Position numbers and translations under genes: made by a program. Below, in pieces: positions 44,352 through 55,623 of a stretch of DNA of 64,000 nucleotides. Source of the stretch: Vreelandella subglaciescola (lineage in GTDB: Bacteria > Pseudomonadota > Gammaproteobacteria > Pseudomonadales > Halomonadaceae); the NCBI RefSeq assembly GCF_900142895.1, contig NZ_LT670847.1, positions 620,001-684,000 of the forward strand, in the 5' to 3' direction. The notes under the pieces were generated by a model. The model did not search any database, was not told where the DNA came from, and was given only the letters and a program-made list of their open reading frames with translations. The stretch's first letter is position 1. The number at the start of each line of letters is the position of its first letter.

Positions 44352-45610
44352 TAGCCAGTCACCCTTTCAGGAACGGGTTTAGTCTTCTCCAGCCTGGTGT
44401 ACAGCGGCATCAGCACAAAGAAGGCGAAGTAGATGACGGTGCATGCCTGGGCGAGAACGGTGCGTCCCGGGCTCACCGGCAGCACACCGAGCACACCCAG
44501 AATCACAAAGCTGATGGCAAACAACGCCAGCATGACTTTTGACATCCAGCCCTTGTAGCGAATGGAGTTGACCGGGCTGCGGTCGAGCCACGGCAGCACG
44601 AAAAGCACGGCAATGGCACCACCCATGAAGATAACGCCGAGGAACTTCGCTTCCAGCCCGAAGACCGAGAAGGTAATCGCCCGCAAGATGGCGTAGAACG
44701 GCGTGAAGTACCAGACCGGCGCGATGTGATCCGGCGTTTTCAGCGGATTGGCCGGCTCGAAGTTAGGCTTCTCGATGAAGTACCCACCGCCTTCGGGGAA
44801 GTAGAAAATCACCACGCAGAAGACAAACAGGAAGACCGCGACCCCGACCAGATCCTTCACCGTGTAGTACGGATGAAAGGGAATGCCGTCGAGCGGTATG
44901 CCGGTTTCGTCTTTTTTCTGCTTGATGTCGATGCCGTCAGGGTTATTGGAACCCACTTCGTGCAGCGCGATAACGTGCAGCACCACCAGCGCCAGAATCA
45001 CGATTGGCAAGGCCACCACGTGCAGCGCAAAGAAGCGGTTAAGCGTAATACCGGAAATCAGGAAATCGCCGCGCACCCACTGCGCCAGATCGGGGCCGAT
45101 CGACGGAATGGCAGAGAACAGCGAGATGATGACCTGCGCGCCCCAATAGGACATTTGCCCCCAGGGCAGCAGGTAGCCCATGAAGGCTTCGGCCATCAGC
45201 GCCAGATAGATGGTCATGCCGAAAATCCACACCAGCTCGCGGGGCGCCCGGTAAGAACCGTAAAGCAGGCCGCGGAACATGTGCAGATACACCACGACAA
45301 AAAACGCCGAGGCGCCGGTGGTGTGCATATAGCGTATCAGCCAGCCCCACTCAACATCGCGCATGATGTACTCAACCGAGGCAAAGGCGCCTTCGGCCGT
45401 GGGGTTGAAGCTCATGGTGAGCCAGACGCCGGTCAGAATCTGGTTGACCAACACCAGCAGAGCCAGCGAGCCAAAGAAATACCAGAAGTTGAAGTTCTTC
45501 GGCGCATAGTACTTTGACAGATGTTCTTGCCACATCTGCGTTGCGGGAAAACGGTCATCGACCCAGCGCATGACGCCGCGCTCCGCCTTGGCTTTGTGTG
45601 GATTACCCAT
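44351..45610 (-). CDS. petB: Ubiquinol-cytochrome c reductase, cytochrome b subunit
   Basis: 419 residues with about eight to nine membrane helices. It holds the two b haems and the Qo and Qi quinone sites. Haem-ligand histidines are seen in RYMHTTGASAFFVVVYLHMFR and in NRFFALHVVALPIVILALVVLHVIALHEVG; the Qo motif PEW is replaced by FPEGGGYF further on with PVWYFTPFYAILRA. AAGGAG lies eight bases upstream, in the end of petA, and the start overlaps the petA stop by one base. Confidence 0.95.
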   Translation of the reverse strand: MGNPHKAKAERGVMRWVDDRFPATQMWQEHLSKYYAPKNFNFWYFFGSLALLVLVNQILTGVWLTMSFNPTAEGAFASVEYIMRDVEWGWLIRYMHTTGASAFFVVVYLHMFRGLLYGSYRAPRELVWIFGMTIYLALMAEAFMGYLLPWGQMSYWGAQVIISLFSAIPSIGPDLAQWVRGDFLISGITLNRFFALHVVALPIVILALVVLHVIALHEVGSNNPDGIDIKQKKDETGIPLDGIPFHPYYTVKDLVGVAVFLFVFCVVIFYFPEGGGYFIEKPNFEPANPLKTPDHIAPVWYFTPFYAILRAITFSVFGLEAKFLGVIFMGGAIAVLFVLPWLDRSPVNSIRYKGWMSKVMLALFAISFVILGVLGVLPVSPGRTVLAQACTVIYFAFFVLMPLYTRLEKTKPVPERVTG

Positions 45611-46209
45611 TAGGCAGTCTCCTTGTCCTCGCCGATAACGATGATTTCATCGCTCTCGAAGCGATAGGGCGGCACTTCAAGATTCGTCGGCGCGGGCACG
45701 TTGGAAAACACGCGGCCGGCCAGGTCGAAACGGGAACCGTGGCACGGGCAGAAAAACCCGCCGGGCCAGTTATCCACGCCCACGCCGTCGGCATCGGGTT
45801 CCGGCTTGAACAGCGGCGAGCAGCCCAAGTGCGTGCAAATACCGACTATCACCCCGATTTCGGGCTTGATCGAACGGAGCTCGCCGTCGATATACGCCGG
45901 CTGCTGGGGTACTTTCGAATCCGGGTCTGCCAAGCGATCCGCGCCCAGCGCCGTGGTGCGCTCGATCATTTCCGGCGTCCGGTTAATGACCCAGACCGGC
46001 TTGCCGCGCCACTCCACCGTCATACGCTGACCCGGTTCAAGCTTGGATATATCCGCTTGTACCGGGGCACCCGCCGCCCTCGCCTTGGCACTAGGCTGCC
46101 AAGAAGCCACAAAGGGGACCGCAACCCCGACTGCACCCACCGCTCCAACTACGGAGGTGGCACCGACGAGGAAACGGCGCCGGCCTTTGTTTACGCCGTT
46201 ATCTGCCAT
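45610..46209 (-). CDS. petA: Ubiquinol-cytochrome c reductase, Rieske iron-sulfur subunit
   Basis: 199 residues from ATG at 46209, nine bases after GGGAG; a longer in-frame start at 46254 lacks a site and adds unusual residues. Twin-arginine-like N-terminus KGRRRFLVGATS followed by a membrane segment that stays as anchor. Rieske motifs CTHLGC (C125, H127, C130) and CPCHGSRFD (C154, H157) bind the 2Fe-2S cluster. It oxidises ubiquinol at Qo. It heads the petABC operon. Confidence 0.96.
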   Translation of the reverse strand: MADNGVNKGRRRFLVGATSVVGAVGAVGVAVPFVASWQPSAKARAAGAPVQADISKLEPGQRMTVEWRGKPVWVINRTPEMIERTTALGADRLADPDSKVPQQPAYIDGELRSIKPEIGVIVGICTHLGCSPLFKPEPDADGVGVDNWPGGFFCPCHGSRFDLAGRVFSNVPAPTNLEVPPYRFESDEIIVIGEDKETA

Positions 46210-46283
46210 TCCAGGTTTCTCCCTTTTGCTCACCCGTACGCCGTAAACGCGCATATGACGGCGACGAATATAAATTACGCCCT

Positions 46284-46312
46284 ATAGTAAGAAAACACAG
46301 CGCTCCGCACAA
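46284..46312 (-). promoter_or_regulatory. Candidate sigma70 promoter for petABC
   Basis: Minus strand TTGTGC (46307-46312), 17 bases, TACTAT (46284-46289), about 75 bases before the petA ATG. Spacing is ideal and the hexamers are moderate. Confidence 0.42.
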
Positions 46313-46370
46313 CAATAACCGCCCCTGACCAAAGTCATAAGAACGCTAACAAATTATTGATATCCAAACA

Positions 46371-46403
46371 AAAAAACGCCCAGGCCAAAGACCCGGGCGT
46401 TTT
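46371..46403. terminator. Terminator after rpsI
   Basis: ACGCCCAGG (46376-46384) pairs with CCCGGGCGT (46392-46400), one mismatch. On the minus strand it is followed by T7. It ends the rplM-rpsI transcript ahead of petA. Confidence 0.8.
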
Positions 46404-46419
46404 GCCGCATGCGTAAGTA

Positions 46420-46809
46420 TTAACGCTTGGAGAACTGCGGACGACGGCGTGCTTTACGCAGGCCGACTTTCTTACGTTCAACCTGACGCGCATCACGCGT
46501 GACGTAACCGGCTGCGCGCAGCGCCGGACGCAGGTCTTCATTGTATTCCATCAGCGCACGGGTAATACCGTGGCGAATAGCGCCGGCCTGAGCCGAGCCG
46601 CCGCCGCCTTCAACGGTAACGTACACGTCAAACTGGCTGAGCGTTTCGGTCAGCTCGAGCGGCTGGCGTACTACCATCCGGCCCGTTACACGGCCGAAGA
46701 ACTTATCCAGCTCAAGCTTGTTGACCGTAATGTTGCCGGAACCCGGCTTGAGGAAAACGCGAGCGGTGGAAGTCTTGCGGCGCCCGGTACCGTAATACTG
46801 CTGTGTCAT
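46420..46809 (-). CDS. rpsI: 30S ribosomal protein S9
   Basis: 129 residues, the usual size. The N-terminal [18 protein letters not shown] and the C-terminal [14 protein letters not shown], whose tail reaches the P-site tRNA, are diagnostic. AAGGA lies about nine bases before ATG. It follows rplM in the usual two-gene operon, with a 13-base gap. Confidence 0.98.
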   Translation of the reverse strand: MTQQYYGTGRRKTSTARVFLKPGSGNITVNKLELDKFFGRVTGRMVVRQPLELTETLSQFDVYVTVEGGGGSAQAGAIRHGITRALMEYNEDLRPALRAAGYVTRDARQVERKKVGLRKARRRPQFSKR

Positions 46810-46822
46810 GGCGAAGAGTTCC

Positions 46823-47251
46823 TTAGATGTTCAGTTCAAGCGGCTGCTGGGCAGAGTGCGGGTGCTCGGCGCCGGCGTATACCTTCAGCTTGGTATACAT
46901 GGCACGGCCAAGCGGCCCCTTCGGCAGCATGCCTTTAACGGCAGACTCGATGACGCGCTCCGGTGCATGAGCAATCATTTTCTCGAAAGTCATGGAACGC
47001 AGGCCGCCCGGGTAGCCCGTATGGCGGTAATAGGTTTTGGCTTTTGCCTTGTTGCCGGTCACCTGTACTTTCTCGGCGTTGACTACAACGATGTAGTCGC
47101 CGGTATCAACGTGAGGTGTGAACTCGGGCTTATGCTTGCCGCGCAGACGGCGAGCAATTTCGGTCGCCAAACGACCGAGCGTTTTGTCAGTCGCGTCGAC
47201 AACATACCAGTCGCGCTGGACGGACTGCGGCTTGGCACTGAACGTCTTCAT
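46823..47251 (-). CDS. rplM: 50S ribosomal protein L13
   Basis: 142 residues from ATG at 47251 ([20 protein letters not shown] is the family start; an upstream in-frame start at 47314 is in the leader). Motifs: [41 protein letters not shown] and [13 protein letters not shown]13 is an early 23S assembly protein and in E. coli represses its own operon through the mRNA leader; a nested hairpin in the leader here could serve that. Confidence 0.98.
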   Translation of the reverse strand: MKTFSAKPQSVQRDWYVVDATDKTLGRLATEIARRLRGKHKPEFTPHVDTGDYIVVVNAEKVQVTGNKAKAKTYYRHTGYPGGLRSMTFEKMIAHAPERVIESAVKGMLPKGPLGRAMYTKLKVYAGAEHPHSAQQPLELNI

Positions 47252-47279
47252 GGATGAAATCACCAGATAAAGTGTATTG

Positions 47280-47312
47280 GGTGCAATGTTGCGCCATATA
47301 ACGGCGCGCACC
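47280..47312 (-). promoter_or_regulatory. Nested hairpin in the rplM leader, possible L13 control element
   Basis: On the minus strand GGTGC-GCGCC and GGCGC...GCACC arms form a two-part stem (47308-47312/47280-47284 outer, 47303-47307/47291-47295 inner) with an internal bulge, 28 bases before the rplM ATG. Its use as an L13 binding site is inference from E. coli autoregulation. Confidence 0.4.
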
Positions 47313-47370
47313 ATCCCTATTTTTTTTGGTTGCCGCTATAAATTCGCGACAACAACATCGAGCGGGGCGG

Positions 47371-47399
47371 ATTCTACCGCAACTGGCCGGTGAAGTTAA
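47371..47399 (-). promoter_or_regulatory. Likely sigma70 promoter of rplM-rpsI
   Basis: Minus strand TTAACT (47394-47399), 17 bases, TAGAAT (47371-47376). It would give a leader of about 115 bases that includes the nested hairpin. Confidence 0.55.
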
Positions 47400-47430
47400 G
47401 CGCGCCCGCCCTTTTTCTTACGCGCCCCGC

Positions 47431-48630
47431 CTAAGGCCGGTGCGCGCAGGCAAGATAGTCCCGCGACTGCATCTCCTCAAGTCTTGAAAGCGTGCGCTGA
47501 AACTCGAAGCTTAGCCGCCCCCCGGTATACAGCGAGGTCACGGGCACCTCCGCCGACAGCAACAGGTTTACCCCGCGATCGTAGAACTCGTCGACCATAT
47601 TGATAAAGCGCCGCGCCTGGGCATCGGTGCGTGGCCCCATCTGCATCACGTTGGAGAGCAGCACGGTGTGAAAGTACCGCGCGATTTCAATATAGTCGTT
47701 CTGGCTACGCGGCCCGTTGCACAGTTCGTCAAACTCGAACCACACCACCGCGTCGTGCAGGCGCCGCGCGGTCAGGGTGCGGCGATTGACCTCCAGTGCT
47801 GCCTGCGCGTCTCCCGTTTCGCCCGCCAGCGCCAGAAAGCTTTTTTCAAGCGCCTGTTCTGCCGCCTCGCCCAGCGGCGCATGAAAAATCTCGGCGCGTG
47901 ACAGCGTACGCAGCCGGTAGTCAACGCCACCATCAAGGTGCATCACATCGCAGTGCTGGTTGAGCAGCGCAATGGCGGGTAAAAAACGCGCGCGCTGCAG
48001 CCCGTTTTTATACAGGTCATCGGGGACGATGTTTGACGTGGCCACCAGCACCACGCCGTGCTCAAACAACGCCTTGAGCAGATTGGCAAGGATCATGGCA
48101 TCGGCGATGTCCTTGACGAAGAACTCGTCAAAGCAGATAACCCGCGCCTCTTTGGCCAGGTCAGCGGCAATCAGCGACAGCGGGTTTTTTTCCCCTTTAT
48201 AGCGACCCAGCTCGGCGTGCACGTGCTGCATAAAACGATGAAAATGCGTGCGCTGCTTATCAGCAAACGGCAGCGAGGCATAAAACGCGTTCATCAGCCA
48301 GGTTTTACCGCGCCCTACGCCGCCCCAAAAATATACGCCTTGAATACCCGGCACCGCAGCGTGGGCGGGCTCATGGCGGCTTTTCCAAAGGCCGGCCAGC
48401 CGACGCGACAACCGTTTGGGAGAGCGCGCCGGTAACGCCGGCTCGGCCATCAGCGCCTCGTATAAACGCTGCAGTCGCTCTGCTGCGGCCTCTTGCGCGG
48501 CATCATGCACCAGCTCGCCGCTGTCCAGTTCGGCGCGGTAGCGGGCCAGCGGTGCCAGCGGCCGGGGCTGCCCATTGCTGGCACTGGCCAGCCTGCCCGC
48601 TCTCGCCTCTGATGCGCCGTTTATTGCCAT
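47431..48630 (-). CDS. zapE: Cell division ATPase ZapE (AFG1-like)
   Basis: 399 residues from ATG at 48630 (GGGAGAAGG four bases upstream); a longer frame from 48810 runs into the divergent promoter. AAA-type ATPase: Walker A GVYFWGGVGRGKTWLMNAFY, Walker B ICFDEFFVKDIADAMIL, sensor region LVATSNIVPDDLYKNGLQRARFLPAI. In E. coli it destabilises the Z ring under constriction or stress. It lies upstream of rplM on the same strand but has a separate promoter region between them. Confidence 0.95.
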   Translation of the reverse strand: MAINGASEARAGRLASASNGQPRPLAPLARYRAELDSGELVHDAAQEAAAERLQRLYEALMAEPALPARSPKRLSRRLAGLWKSRHEPAHAAVPGIQGVYFWGGVGRGKTWLMNAFYASLPFADKQRTHFHRFMQHVHAELGRYKGEKNPLSLIAADLAKEARVICFDEFFVKDIADAMILANLLKALFEHGVVLVATSNIVPDDLYKNGLQRARFLPAIALLNQHCDVMHLDGGVDYRLRTLSRAEIFHAPLGEAAEQALEKSFLALAGETGDAQAALEVNRRTLTARRLHDAVVWFEFDELCNGPRSQNDYIEIARYFHTVLLSNVMQMGPRTDAQARRFINMVDEFYDRGVNLLLSAEVPVTSLYTGGRLSFEFQRTLSRLEEMQSRDYLACAHRP

Positions 48631-48716
48631 ATGACCTTCTCCCGCTTGACTGGACGGCAAGATTGTACTCGCCACGCCGCGTTGTCGCATGCCCTGCCGG
48701 GCGTCGTATAGTCGAA

Positions 48717-48747
48717 TTGACCTGACTGGCCGGCAAGCGCCTATAAT
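48717..48747 (+). promoter_or_regulatory. Candidate sigma70 promoter of zapG
   Basis: TTGACC (48717-48722), 19 bases, TATAAT (48742-48747). The hexamers are near-consensus; the spacing is two bases long. It leaves a leader of about 70 bases before the GTG at 48824. Confidence 0.5.
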
Positions 48748-48823
48748 AGCAGCGTAAATAACCCGCACGGCCAGCGCCTGAGAGCACCGCGGCCAATAAC
48801 TCGACCGCAAGGGAGAAATACAG

Positions 48824-49300
48824 GTGGAAGAAGCCAGCCTTCAGTTAACGTTTGCGTTTATTGGCATCATCATCGGCGTGGTAATCGGCGCCTTTAGCTA
48901 CCGCGTGTTGAGCAAAGACCAGCGCCAGGTGTCGAATATCCAGCTCCGGCTCCTCGAAAGCGAGCGTCAGGTGGCAGAGCTCAAGGCCGATATGAGCAGT
49001 CATTTGCTGGATACGCACCGCCAGGTACACGGCGCCCGCGCCGCGCTGGATCAGCTTGAACAGCGCCTCAAGCAGGAAGCCGGCGCGTGGGCGATTGCCA
49101 GCGACGCGCTGACCGCCCATGAAACCAACTCGCTGAAAACCGCCGCACAAGAGCCACTCGCCGGCGAGGCCGACGCCTCGGAAGACCATCCACCGCGGGA
49201 TTATGCGGACGGCCAGAACGGCACCCTCTCCGAAGATTTCGGCCTCAGGGAAGCAGCCGACGACGAAGCGGCCCAAGCGCCCGAGCCGCCACGCTACTAG
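48824..49300 (+). CDS. zapG: ZapG/YhcB family (DUF1043) inner-membrane division-associated protein
   Basis: 158 residues from GTG at 48824, eight bases after GGGAG. One N-terminal membrane span (LTFAFIGIIIGVVIGAFSYRVL), then a coiled coil (QLRLLESERQVAELKADMSSHLLDTHRQVHGARAALDQLEQRL) and a long acidic tail (about residues 105-158). E. coli YhcB links envelope growth and division. It diverges from zapE, the usual arrangement. Confidence 0.9.
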   Translation: MEEASLQLTFAFIGIIIGVVIGAFSYRVLSKDQRQVSNIQLRLLESERQVAELKADMSSHLLDTHRQVHGARAALDQLEQRLKQEAGAWAIASDALTAHETNSLKTAAQEPLAGEADASEDHPPRDYADGQNGTLSEDFGLREAADDEAAQAPEPPRY

Positions 49301-49334
49301 GCTTTATCCGCAGGGCCTGCGCCATGCCCCGCCG

Positions 49335-50096
49335 TCAGGCGGGGTTGTCAATATCCACAAAGCGGTGCGTTACGCCATATTCTTCTGCCAGCCACTCGCC
49401 CAGCGCCTGTACGCCGTAGCGCTCGGTGGCGTGATGGCCAGCGGCCAGGTAATGAATGCCCAGCTCGCGCGCCAGATGCGTGGTGCGCTCGGAAATTTCG
49501 CCCGAGACAAACGCCTGCGCGCCGCCTTCATGGGCCGCCGCAATCATGTCCTGGGCACCGCCGGTGCACCAGGCAATACGTTCGATATCGCCCACGCCGG
49601 GCGCCTTGATCATCATGGGTTCGCGCTCAAGCTTGCCGGCAAGCTCGCCGGCCAGCGCTTCAACGCTGAGCGGCGCGGCCGTTTTGCCCTGCCACAGCAG
49701 CCCTTCGCCCAGCTCGCCGTCCAGGCAGCGCTCTACGCGCCAGCCGAGGCGCTTGGCCAGCTGCGCGTTATTACCCAGCGTGACATGGGCGTCCAGCGGC
49801 AAATGATAGGCCAGCAGGTTGATATCGTGATTGAGCAGCGTCTTGATACGCCGCTGCTTCATGCCCGTTAGCGCCACCGGCTCGTTTTTCCAAAAGTAGC
49901 CGTGGTGCACCAGCACCAAATCAGCCCGCCAGGCAACCGCTTCGTCGAGTAGCGCCTGACAGGCCGTCACGCCGCTTAGCACTCGGCGCACCTGCGGCCG
50001 CCCCTCCACCTGCAGCCCGTTAACGGTGAAATCCTTGAACCGCTGCGCGCCCAAGCGCTGCTCGCACGCTGCCACCAGCGTATCCCGATGAAGCAT
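49335..50096 (-). CDS. Nif3-like dinuclear metal-centre protein (YbgI family)
   Basis: 253 residues from ATG at 50096 (GGGGG four bases upstream); an ATG at 50171 is in frame but lies in the gap. Metal-binding residues are seen in FTVNGLQVEG, DLVLVHHGYFWKN, NLLAYHLPLDAH and GIHYLAAGHHATERYGVQAL. The family has a toroidal hexamer and two-metal site, with suggested hydrolase or GTP cyclohydrolase-like activity but no agreed role. It diverges from the DegS-type protease. Confidence 0.93.
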   Translation of the reverse strand: MLHRDTLVAACEQRLGAQRFKDFTVNGLQVEGRPQVRRVLSGVTACQALLDEAVAWRADLVLVHHGYFWKNEPVALTGMKQRRIKTLLNHDINLLAYHLPLDAHVTLGNNAQLAKRLGWRVERCLDGELGEGLLWQGKTAAPLSVEALAGELAGKLEREPMMIKAPGVGDIERIAWCTGGAQDMIAAAHEGGAQAFVSGEISERTTHLARELGIHYLAAGHHATERYGVQALGEWLAEEYGVTHRFVDIDNPA

Positions 50097-50303
50097 ATTG
50101 CCCCCTTGAAAGATTGCCGTGCCGGTTAATTCAGGCAGAACCCCAGCGACCGGCATGTAAAATGTTACCATGCGCGCTATTATAAAGTCGGCGTCATGCA
50201 GGCGTGAACCCTTGCCACCGGGCGTTTTCCCATCAAGCTGACACCGTTATCCAAAGGAACGTCCTCACGCCCAGGAACGCATTTCATTCAAAGGATCGTA
50301 CCT

Positions 50304-51593
50304 ATGCAACGCTTCATGTTGCCCTACCTCTGGCCCGTTATCGCCGGCGTGCTGCTTGCTGCCCTGCTGCTTCTGGCATTTCCCGAACGTTTGCCCAATC
50401 CCTTTGCCGACGAACCACCGCCGACGCCCAACGTCAGCGGCACGGCTTTTACCCCGCTGATCGAGCCTGACGCTCAGCGCACCGCGCCCAACGTACAGAA
50501 AGCCACGCCGCTTACCCGTGGCCAGGGGCCTGCCAGCTATTCAAGCGCGGTACAAAAAGCGGCTCCGGCCGTCGTCAACGTTTATTCATCACGCATTGTC
50601 GAGCGTGACCAGCACCCGCTGATGTCAGACCCATTCTTCCAGCAGTTTTTTGACGACGATGACACCAGCCAACAGCGTATGCTCTCGAGTCTGGGCTCGG
50701 GCGTGATCGTCAGCCAGGACGGCTACGTACTCACCAATCACCACGTTATCAAGGGCGCCGACCAGATTCAGGTCGCCTTGCGTGACGGCCGCGAGGCGCT
50801 GGCGACCGTCATCGGCACCGACCCCGAAAGCGATCTTGCCGTCCTGCGCATTCCGCTGGACAACCTGCCCAACATCAAGCTGAGCGATTCGGAAGACGTG
50901 GCCGTAGGGGATGTGGCACTGGCCATCGGCAACCCCTTTGGCGTCGGCCAGACGGTGACCATGGGTATTATCAGTGCGACCGGCCGCAGCCACCTGGGGC
51001 TGAACGCCTACGAGGATTTCATTCAGACCGACGCGGCGATCAACCCCGGCAATTCCGGCGGCGCCCTGATCAATCCGGACGGCGCGCTGGTGGGCATCAA
51101 TACGGCAATTTTTTCGCGCTCGGGCGGCTCTCAGGGCATCGGCTTTGCCATTCCGGCCAATCTGGCCCACGGCATTCTCGATGAGCTGGTGACTCAGGGG
51201 CGCGTGATTCGCGGCTGGCTGGGCATCGAAGCGCAAGAACTTTCCCGCGAGCTGGCGGCGTCTTTCGGGCTGCGCACGCCCCAGGGGATGATCGTTGCGG
51301 GCGTGGTCAAGGGCGGCCCGGCAGAAAGCGCCGGACTACAGCCCGGCGATGTGCTGCTGGCGCTTGATGACGAACCGATCCTCGACGCCCGCACTACCAT
51401 GAGCGACATCGCCGAGCTGACTCCCGGCGACACCCTGCCCCTGACCATCGTGCGCAGCGGCGAGAAAAAGCACGTCGAACTCACCGTGGGCGAGCGCCCG
51501 GCGCCAGCCCGCCCGGGCCGGCAACAGCAAGGCACCAAGCAACAGAATTCACCTCAACAGGAACAACAATCGCGCGAGACATCAACGCACTAG
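50304..51593 (+). CDS. DegS/AlgW-type periplasmic serine protease (HtrA family, one PDZ)
   Basis: 429 residues. N-terminal membrane anchor (PYLWPVIAGVLLAALLLLAF, residues 7-26) without a cleavage site, trypsin-like domain with catalytic H147 (TNHHVI), D177 (ESDLAV) and S251 (NPGNSGGAL), then a single PDZ domain (about 285-390) and a Gln-rich tail. Such proteins cut the anti-sigma factor RseA/MucA when misfolded outer-membrane proteins bind the PDZ. One PDZ plus an anchor fits DegS/AlgW rather than DegP. The tail beyond the PDZ (about 35 residues) is longer than in DegS. Confidence 0.92.
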   Translation: MQRFMLPYLWPVIAGVLLAALLLLAFPERLPNPFADEPPPTPNVSGTAFTPLIEPDAQRTAPNVQKATPLTRGQGPASYSSAVQKAAPAVVNVYSSRIVERDQHPLMSDPFFQQFFDDDDTSQQRMLSSLGSGVIVSQDGYVLTNHHVIKGADQIQVALRDGREALATVIGTDPESDLAVLRIPLDNLPNIKLSDSEDVAVGDVALAIGNPFGVGQTVTMGIISATGRSHLGLNAYEDFIQTDAAINPGNSGGALINPDGALVGINTAIFSRSGGSQGIGFAIPANLAHGILDELVTQGRVIRGWLGIEAQELSRELAASFGLRTPQGMIVAGVVKGGPAESAGLQPGDVLLALDDEPILDARTTMSDIAELTPGDTLPLTIVRSGEKKHVELTVGERPAPARPGRQQQGTKQQNSPQQEQQSRETSTH

Positions 51594-51607
51594 CGGCGCA
51601 GGCGACA

Positions 51608-52927
51608 CTATTTCTTCAGACGATACTCGGCCGAGCGAGCGTGGGCGGTCAGCGATTCGCCCCGCGCCAGCACCGAGGCAATCTTGCCCAGGGATGACGC
51701 GCCTTCTGCCGAGCAGTGAATAAGCGACGAGCGTTTCTGGAAGTCGTACACGCCAAGCGGCGAGGAAAAGCGCGCAGTGCCTGATGTCGGCAACACGTGG
51801 TTGGGGCCAGCGCAGTAGTCGCCCAGCGCTTCTGCGGTATAGCGCCCCATAAAGATCGCTCCGGCGTGGCGGATATTACCCAGCCAGCGCTCGGGCTCGG
51901 CCACCGATAGCTCCAGATGCTCCGGCGCAATACGGTTGATCAAGGTCACCGCTTCCTGCTCGCTGTCGCAGTGAATCAGCGCACCGCGAGCGCCGAGCGA
52001 CGCGCGGACGATATCGGCGCGCTCCAGGGTGGGTAGCAGCCGTTCGATCGATGCTTCTACTGCGGCGAGGTGCTCGGCGTCCCAGCTGACCAGAATCGCC
52101 TGGGCGTCTTCGTCGTGCTCGGCCTGGGAGAACAGGTCCATGGCCAGCCAGTCGGGATCGGTGTGACCATCGGCCACGATCAGGATTTCCGACGGCCCAG
52201 CAATCATGTCGATGCCCACCTGACCGAATACCGCTCGCTTGGCCGTGGCCACGTAGATATTGCCCGGCCCGACAATTTTATCCACCCGCGGCACGGTTTC
52301 GGTGCCGTAGGCCAGCGCGGCAATCGCCTGAGCGCCGCCCACGGTAAACACGTAATCCACGCCGGCAAGGTGTGCCGCCGCCAGTACCAGTTCGTTGAGC
52401 ACGCCATCGGGCGTCGGCACCACCATGACGATTTCTCTGACGCCGGCCACGTGGGCGGGCAGCGCATTCATCAGCACCGACGACGGGTAAGCCGCCTTGC
52501 CGCCGGGCACGTAAATACCCGCGCGATCAATCGGTGTGACCTGCTGGCCGAGCACGGTGCCGTCGGCTTCGGTGTATTGCCACGACTCGGGCTTTTGATG
52601 CTCGTGATAGCGGCGAATACGTCCGGCGGCGGCGGTCAGCGCCTCGCGCTGCTCGTCGGGCAGGCCGTTATACGCCTGCTCAAGGCGTTCGGGGGTTAAC
52701 GTCAATTCCTGCATCGTCTTGGCCGAGAGGCGATCAAAGCGGTTGGTTGCTTCAATCACGGCGGCATCGCCGCGAGTTTTAACGCCCTCGAGAATCTCGG
52801 CCACCCGCGTCTGCACGGCCTGATCCGATACGCCTTCCCAGTCGAGCAAAGCGTCAAGACGCTGATCAAAAGCGTCGTCCCGGGTGGATAGCCGGGCAAT
52901 GCCCGCTGCGCTAGCCGTCGCGTTCAT
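51608..52927 (-). CDS. hisD: Histidinol dehydrogenase
   Basis: 439 residues. It performs the last two oxidations of histidine synthesis, with NAD and zinc. Signatures: [58 protein letters not shown], and [23 protein letters not shown]. It follows hisG by 47 bases on the same strand; the rest of the pathway is not in this window. Its end faces the DegS-type gene with a 14-base gap. Confidence 0.97.
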   Translation of the reverse strand: MNATASAAGIARLSTRDDAFDQRLDALLDWEGVSDQAVQTRVAEILEGVKTRGDAAVIEATNRFDRLSAKTMQELTLTPERLEQAYNGLPDEQREALTAAAGRIRRYHEHQKPESWQYTEADGTVLGQQVTPIDRAGIYVPGGKAAYPSSVLMNALPAHVAGVREIVMVVPTPDGVLNELVLAAAHLAGVDYVFTVGGAQAIAALAYGTETVPRVDKIVGPGNIYVATAKRAVFGQVGIDMIAGPSEILIVADGHTDPDWLAMDLFSQAEHDEDAQAILVSWDAEHLAAVEASIERLLPTLERADIVRASLGARGALIHCDSEQEAVTLINRIAPEHLELSVAEPERWLGNIRHAGAIFMGRYTAEALGDYCAGPNHVLPTSGTARFSSPLGVYDFQKRSSLIHCSAEGASSLGKIASVLARGESLTAHARSAEYRLKK

Positions 52928-52974
52928 AAGTGACCTCGTATAAAAAACAGGCGAAAAACGGTAACAAGCCGGGC

Positions 52975-53634
52975 TTAAGCGTGCGCTTCCTCGGCGCTCA
53001 AGCGCTTGTCGACGGCCGCTTCCAGACGCTCAATGAGCGGTTTGATCTGCGCGTGCTTCATGGTCATCGATGCCTTGTTGACCACCAGTCGCGTGCTGAT
53101 GTGGTCAATCAGTTCGCGCGGCTCCATGCCGTTGGCGCGCAGGGTATTGCCGGTGTCGACGATATCGATGATTTCATCGGCCAGATTCATGATCGGCGCC
53201 AGCTCCATGGCGCCATACAGCTTGATCACTTCGGCCTGAATTCCCTGCTCGGCATAGTAGCGCCGCGCCACATTGACAAACTTGGTGGCGACCCGGCGCC
53301 GGGCGCGGCCGGGAGATTCGTCCCGGGCACCCGCCGTCATCAGCCGGCAACGGGCGATCTGCAGGTCAAGCGGCTCGTAAAGGCTGTCGGCGCCGTGTTC
53401 AAGCAGCACGTCCTTGCCGGCAATACCCATGTCGGCCGCACCCAGCTGTACGTAGGTCGGCACGTCGGTGGCGCGAATGACGATCAGCTTGACGTCCGCC
53501 AGATTGGTATCAAACAACAGCTTGCGGCTTTTGCGCAGGTCTTCCGCCGGGGTAATTCCCGCGTCGGCCAGCAGCGGCAGGGTTTCATCCAGTATACGCC
53601 CCTTGGAGAGCGCTAAAATCAGTTGCTTGCTCAT
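52975..53634 (-). CDS. hisG: ATP phosphoribosyltransferase, short form
   Basis: 219 residues, so the short HisG type without the C-terminal regulatory domain; such enzymes need the HisZ partner for activity and feedback by histidine. Motifs: [69 protein letters not shown] with the PRPP loop. HisZ is not in this window. It lies between murA and hisD, the order seen in Pseudomonas. Confidence 0.96.
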   Translation of the reverse strand: MSKQLILALSKGRILDETLPLLADAGITPAEDLRKSRKLLFDTNLADVKLIVIRATDVPTYVQLGAADMGIAGKDVLLEHGADSLYEPLDLQIARCRLMTAGARDESPGRARRRVATKFVNVARRYYAEQGIQAEVIKLYGAMELAPIMNLADEIIDIVDTGNTLRANGMEPRELIDHISTRLVVNKASMTMKHAQIKPLIERLEAAVDKRLSAEEAHA

Positions 53635-53677
53635 GGTTGTCGCCCATCGTTATCGCATGGTTTGTCCGGCATACGGT

Positions 53678-55202
<1,525 letters not shown>

Positions 55203-55252
55203 GAGCGGAAAACTCCTTTGAAACCGTAGGAAAAAAGAAAACAGCGGCCATG

Positions 55253-55298
55253 ATAAAGAAAAGCCGGCGCTTTGGCGATTGGCGCCTCAGGCCGGCTT
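55253..55298 (-). terminator. Likely terminator after mlaB
   Basis: AAGCCGGC (55261-55268) pairs with GCCGGCTT (55291-55298), the latter overlapping the mlaB stop codon. On the minus strand TTCTTTATC follows, a T-rich run. It may partly separate the mla genes from ibaG-murA. Confidence 0.5.
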
Positions 55299-55623
55299 AT
55301 GCATTTGGCTGGTCAAACAGCGCATCCAGCTCGGTCAGGCTGGCCAGCCGGCGTAACGGCGCTGACAGCAGAATCTGCTCAATCGTCAGCTGGCGCCGCC
55401 GGCACGCACGCAGCCATTGCAACAGCACGCTGATGGCCGCACTGCTGGCCCGGTCCACGCCGCGAAAATCCAGCGTGAGCGCCGGCTGACCCGAGTGTTC
55501 AAGCCAGCGCTCACCGGCATCGGCAAGCGCGGCGGCCGCATTCTCACTGAGATTGCCGCTGGCCTCAAGCGCGTTGTCCTGCGCGGCTAGCGACACGCCC
55601 TGGCGGGAGAACAGCGTTGTCAC
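55297..55623 (-). CDS. mlaB: MlaB, STAS-domain subunit of the phospholipid transporter
   Basis: 108 residues, STAS fold: LDFRGVDRASSAAISVLLQWLRACRRR carries the conserved loop at the start of a helix. MlaB binds MlaF in the cytoplasm and stabilises the MlaFEDB complex. It starts with GTG overlapping the mlaC stop by 4 bases (GTGA). Family sequence is weakly conserved, so identity rests partly on operon order. Confidence 0.9.
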   Translation of the reverse strand: MTTLFSRQGVSLAAQDNALEASGNLSENAAAALADAGERWLEHSGQPALTLDFRGVDRASSAAISVLLQWLRACRRRQLTIEQILLSAPLRRLASLTELDALFDQPNA

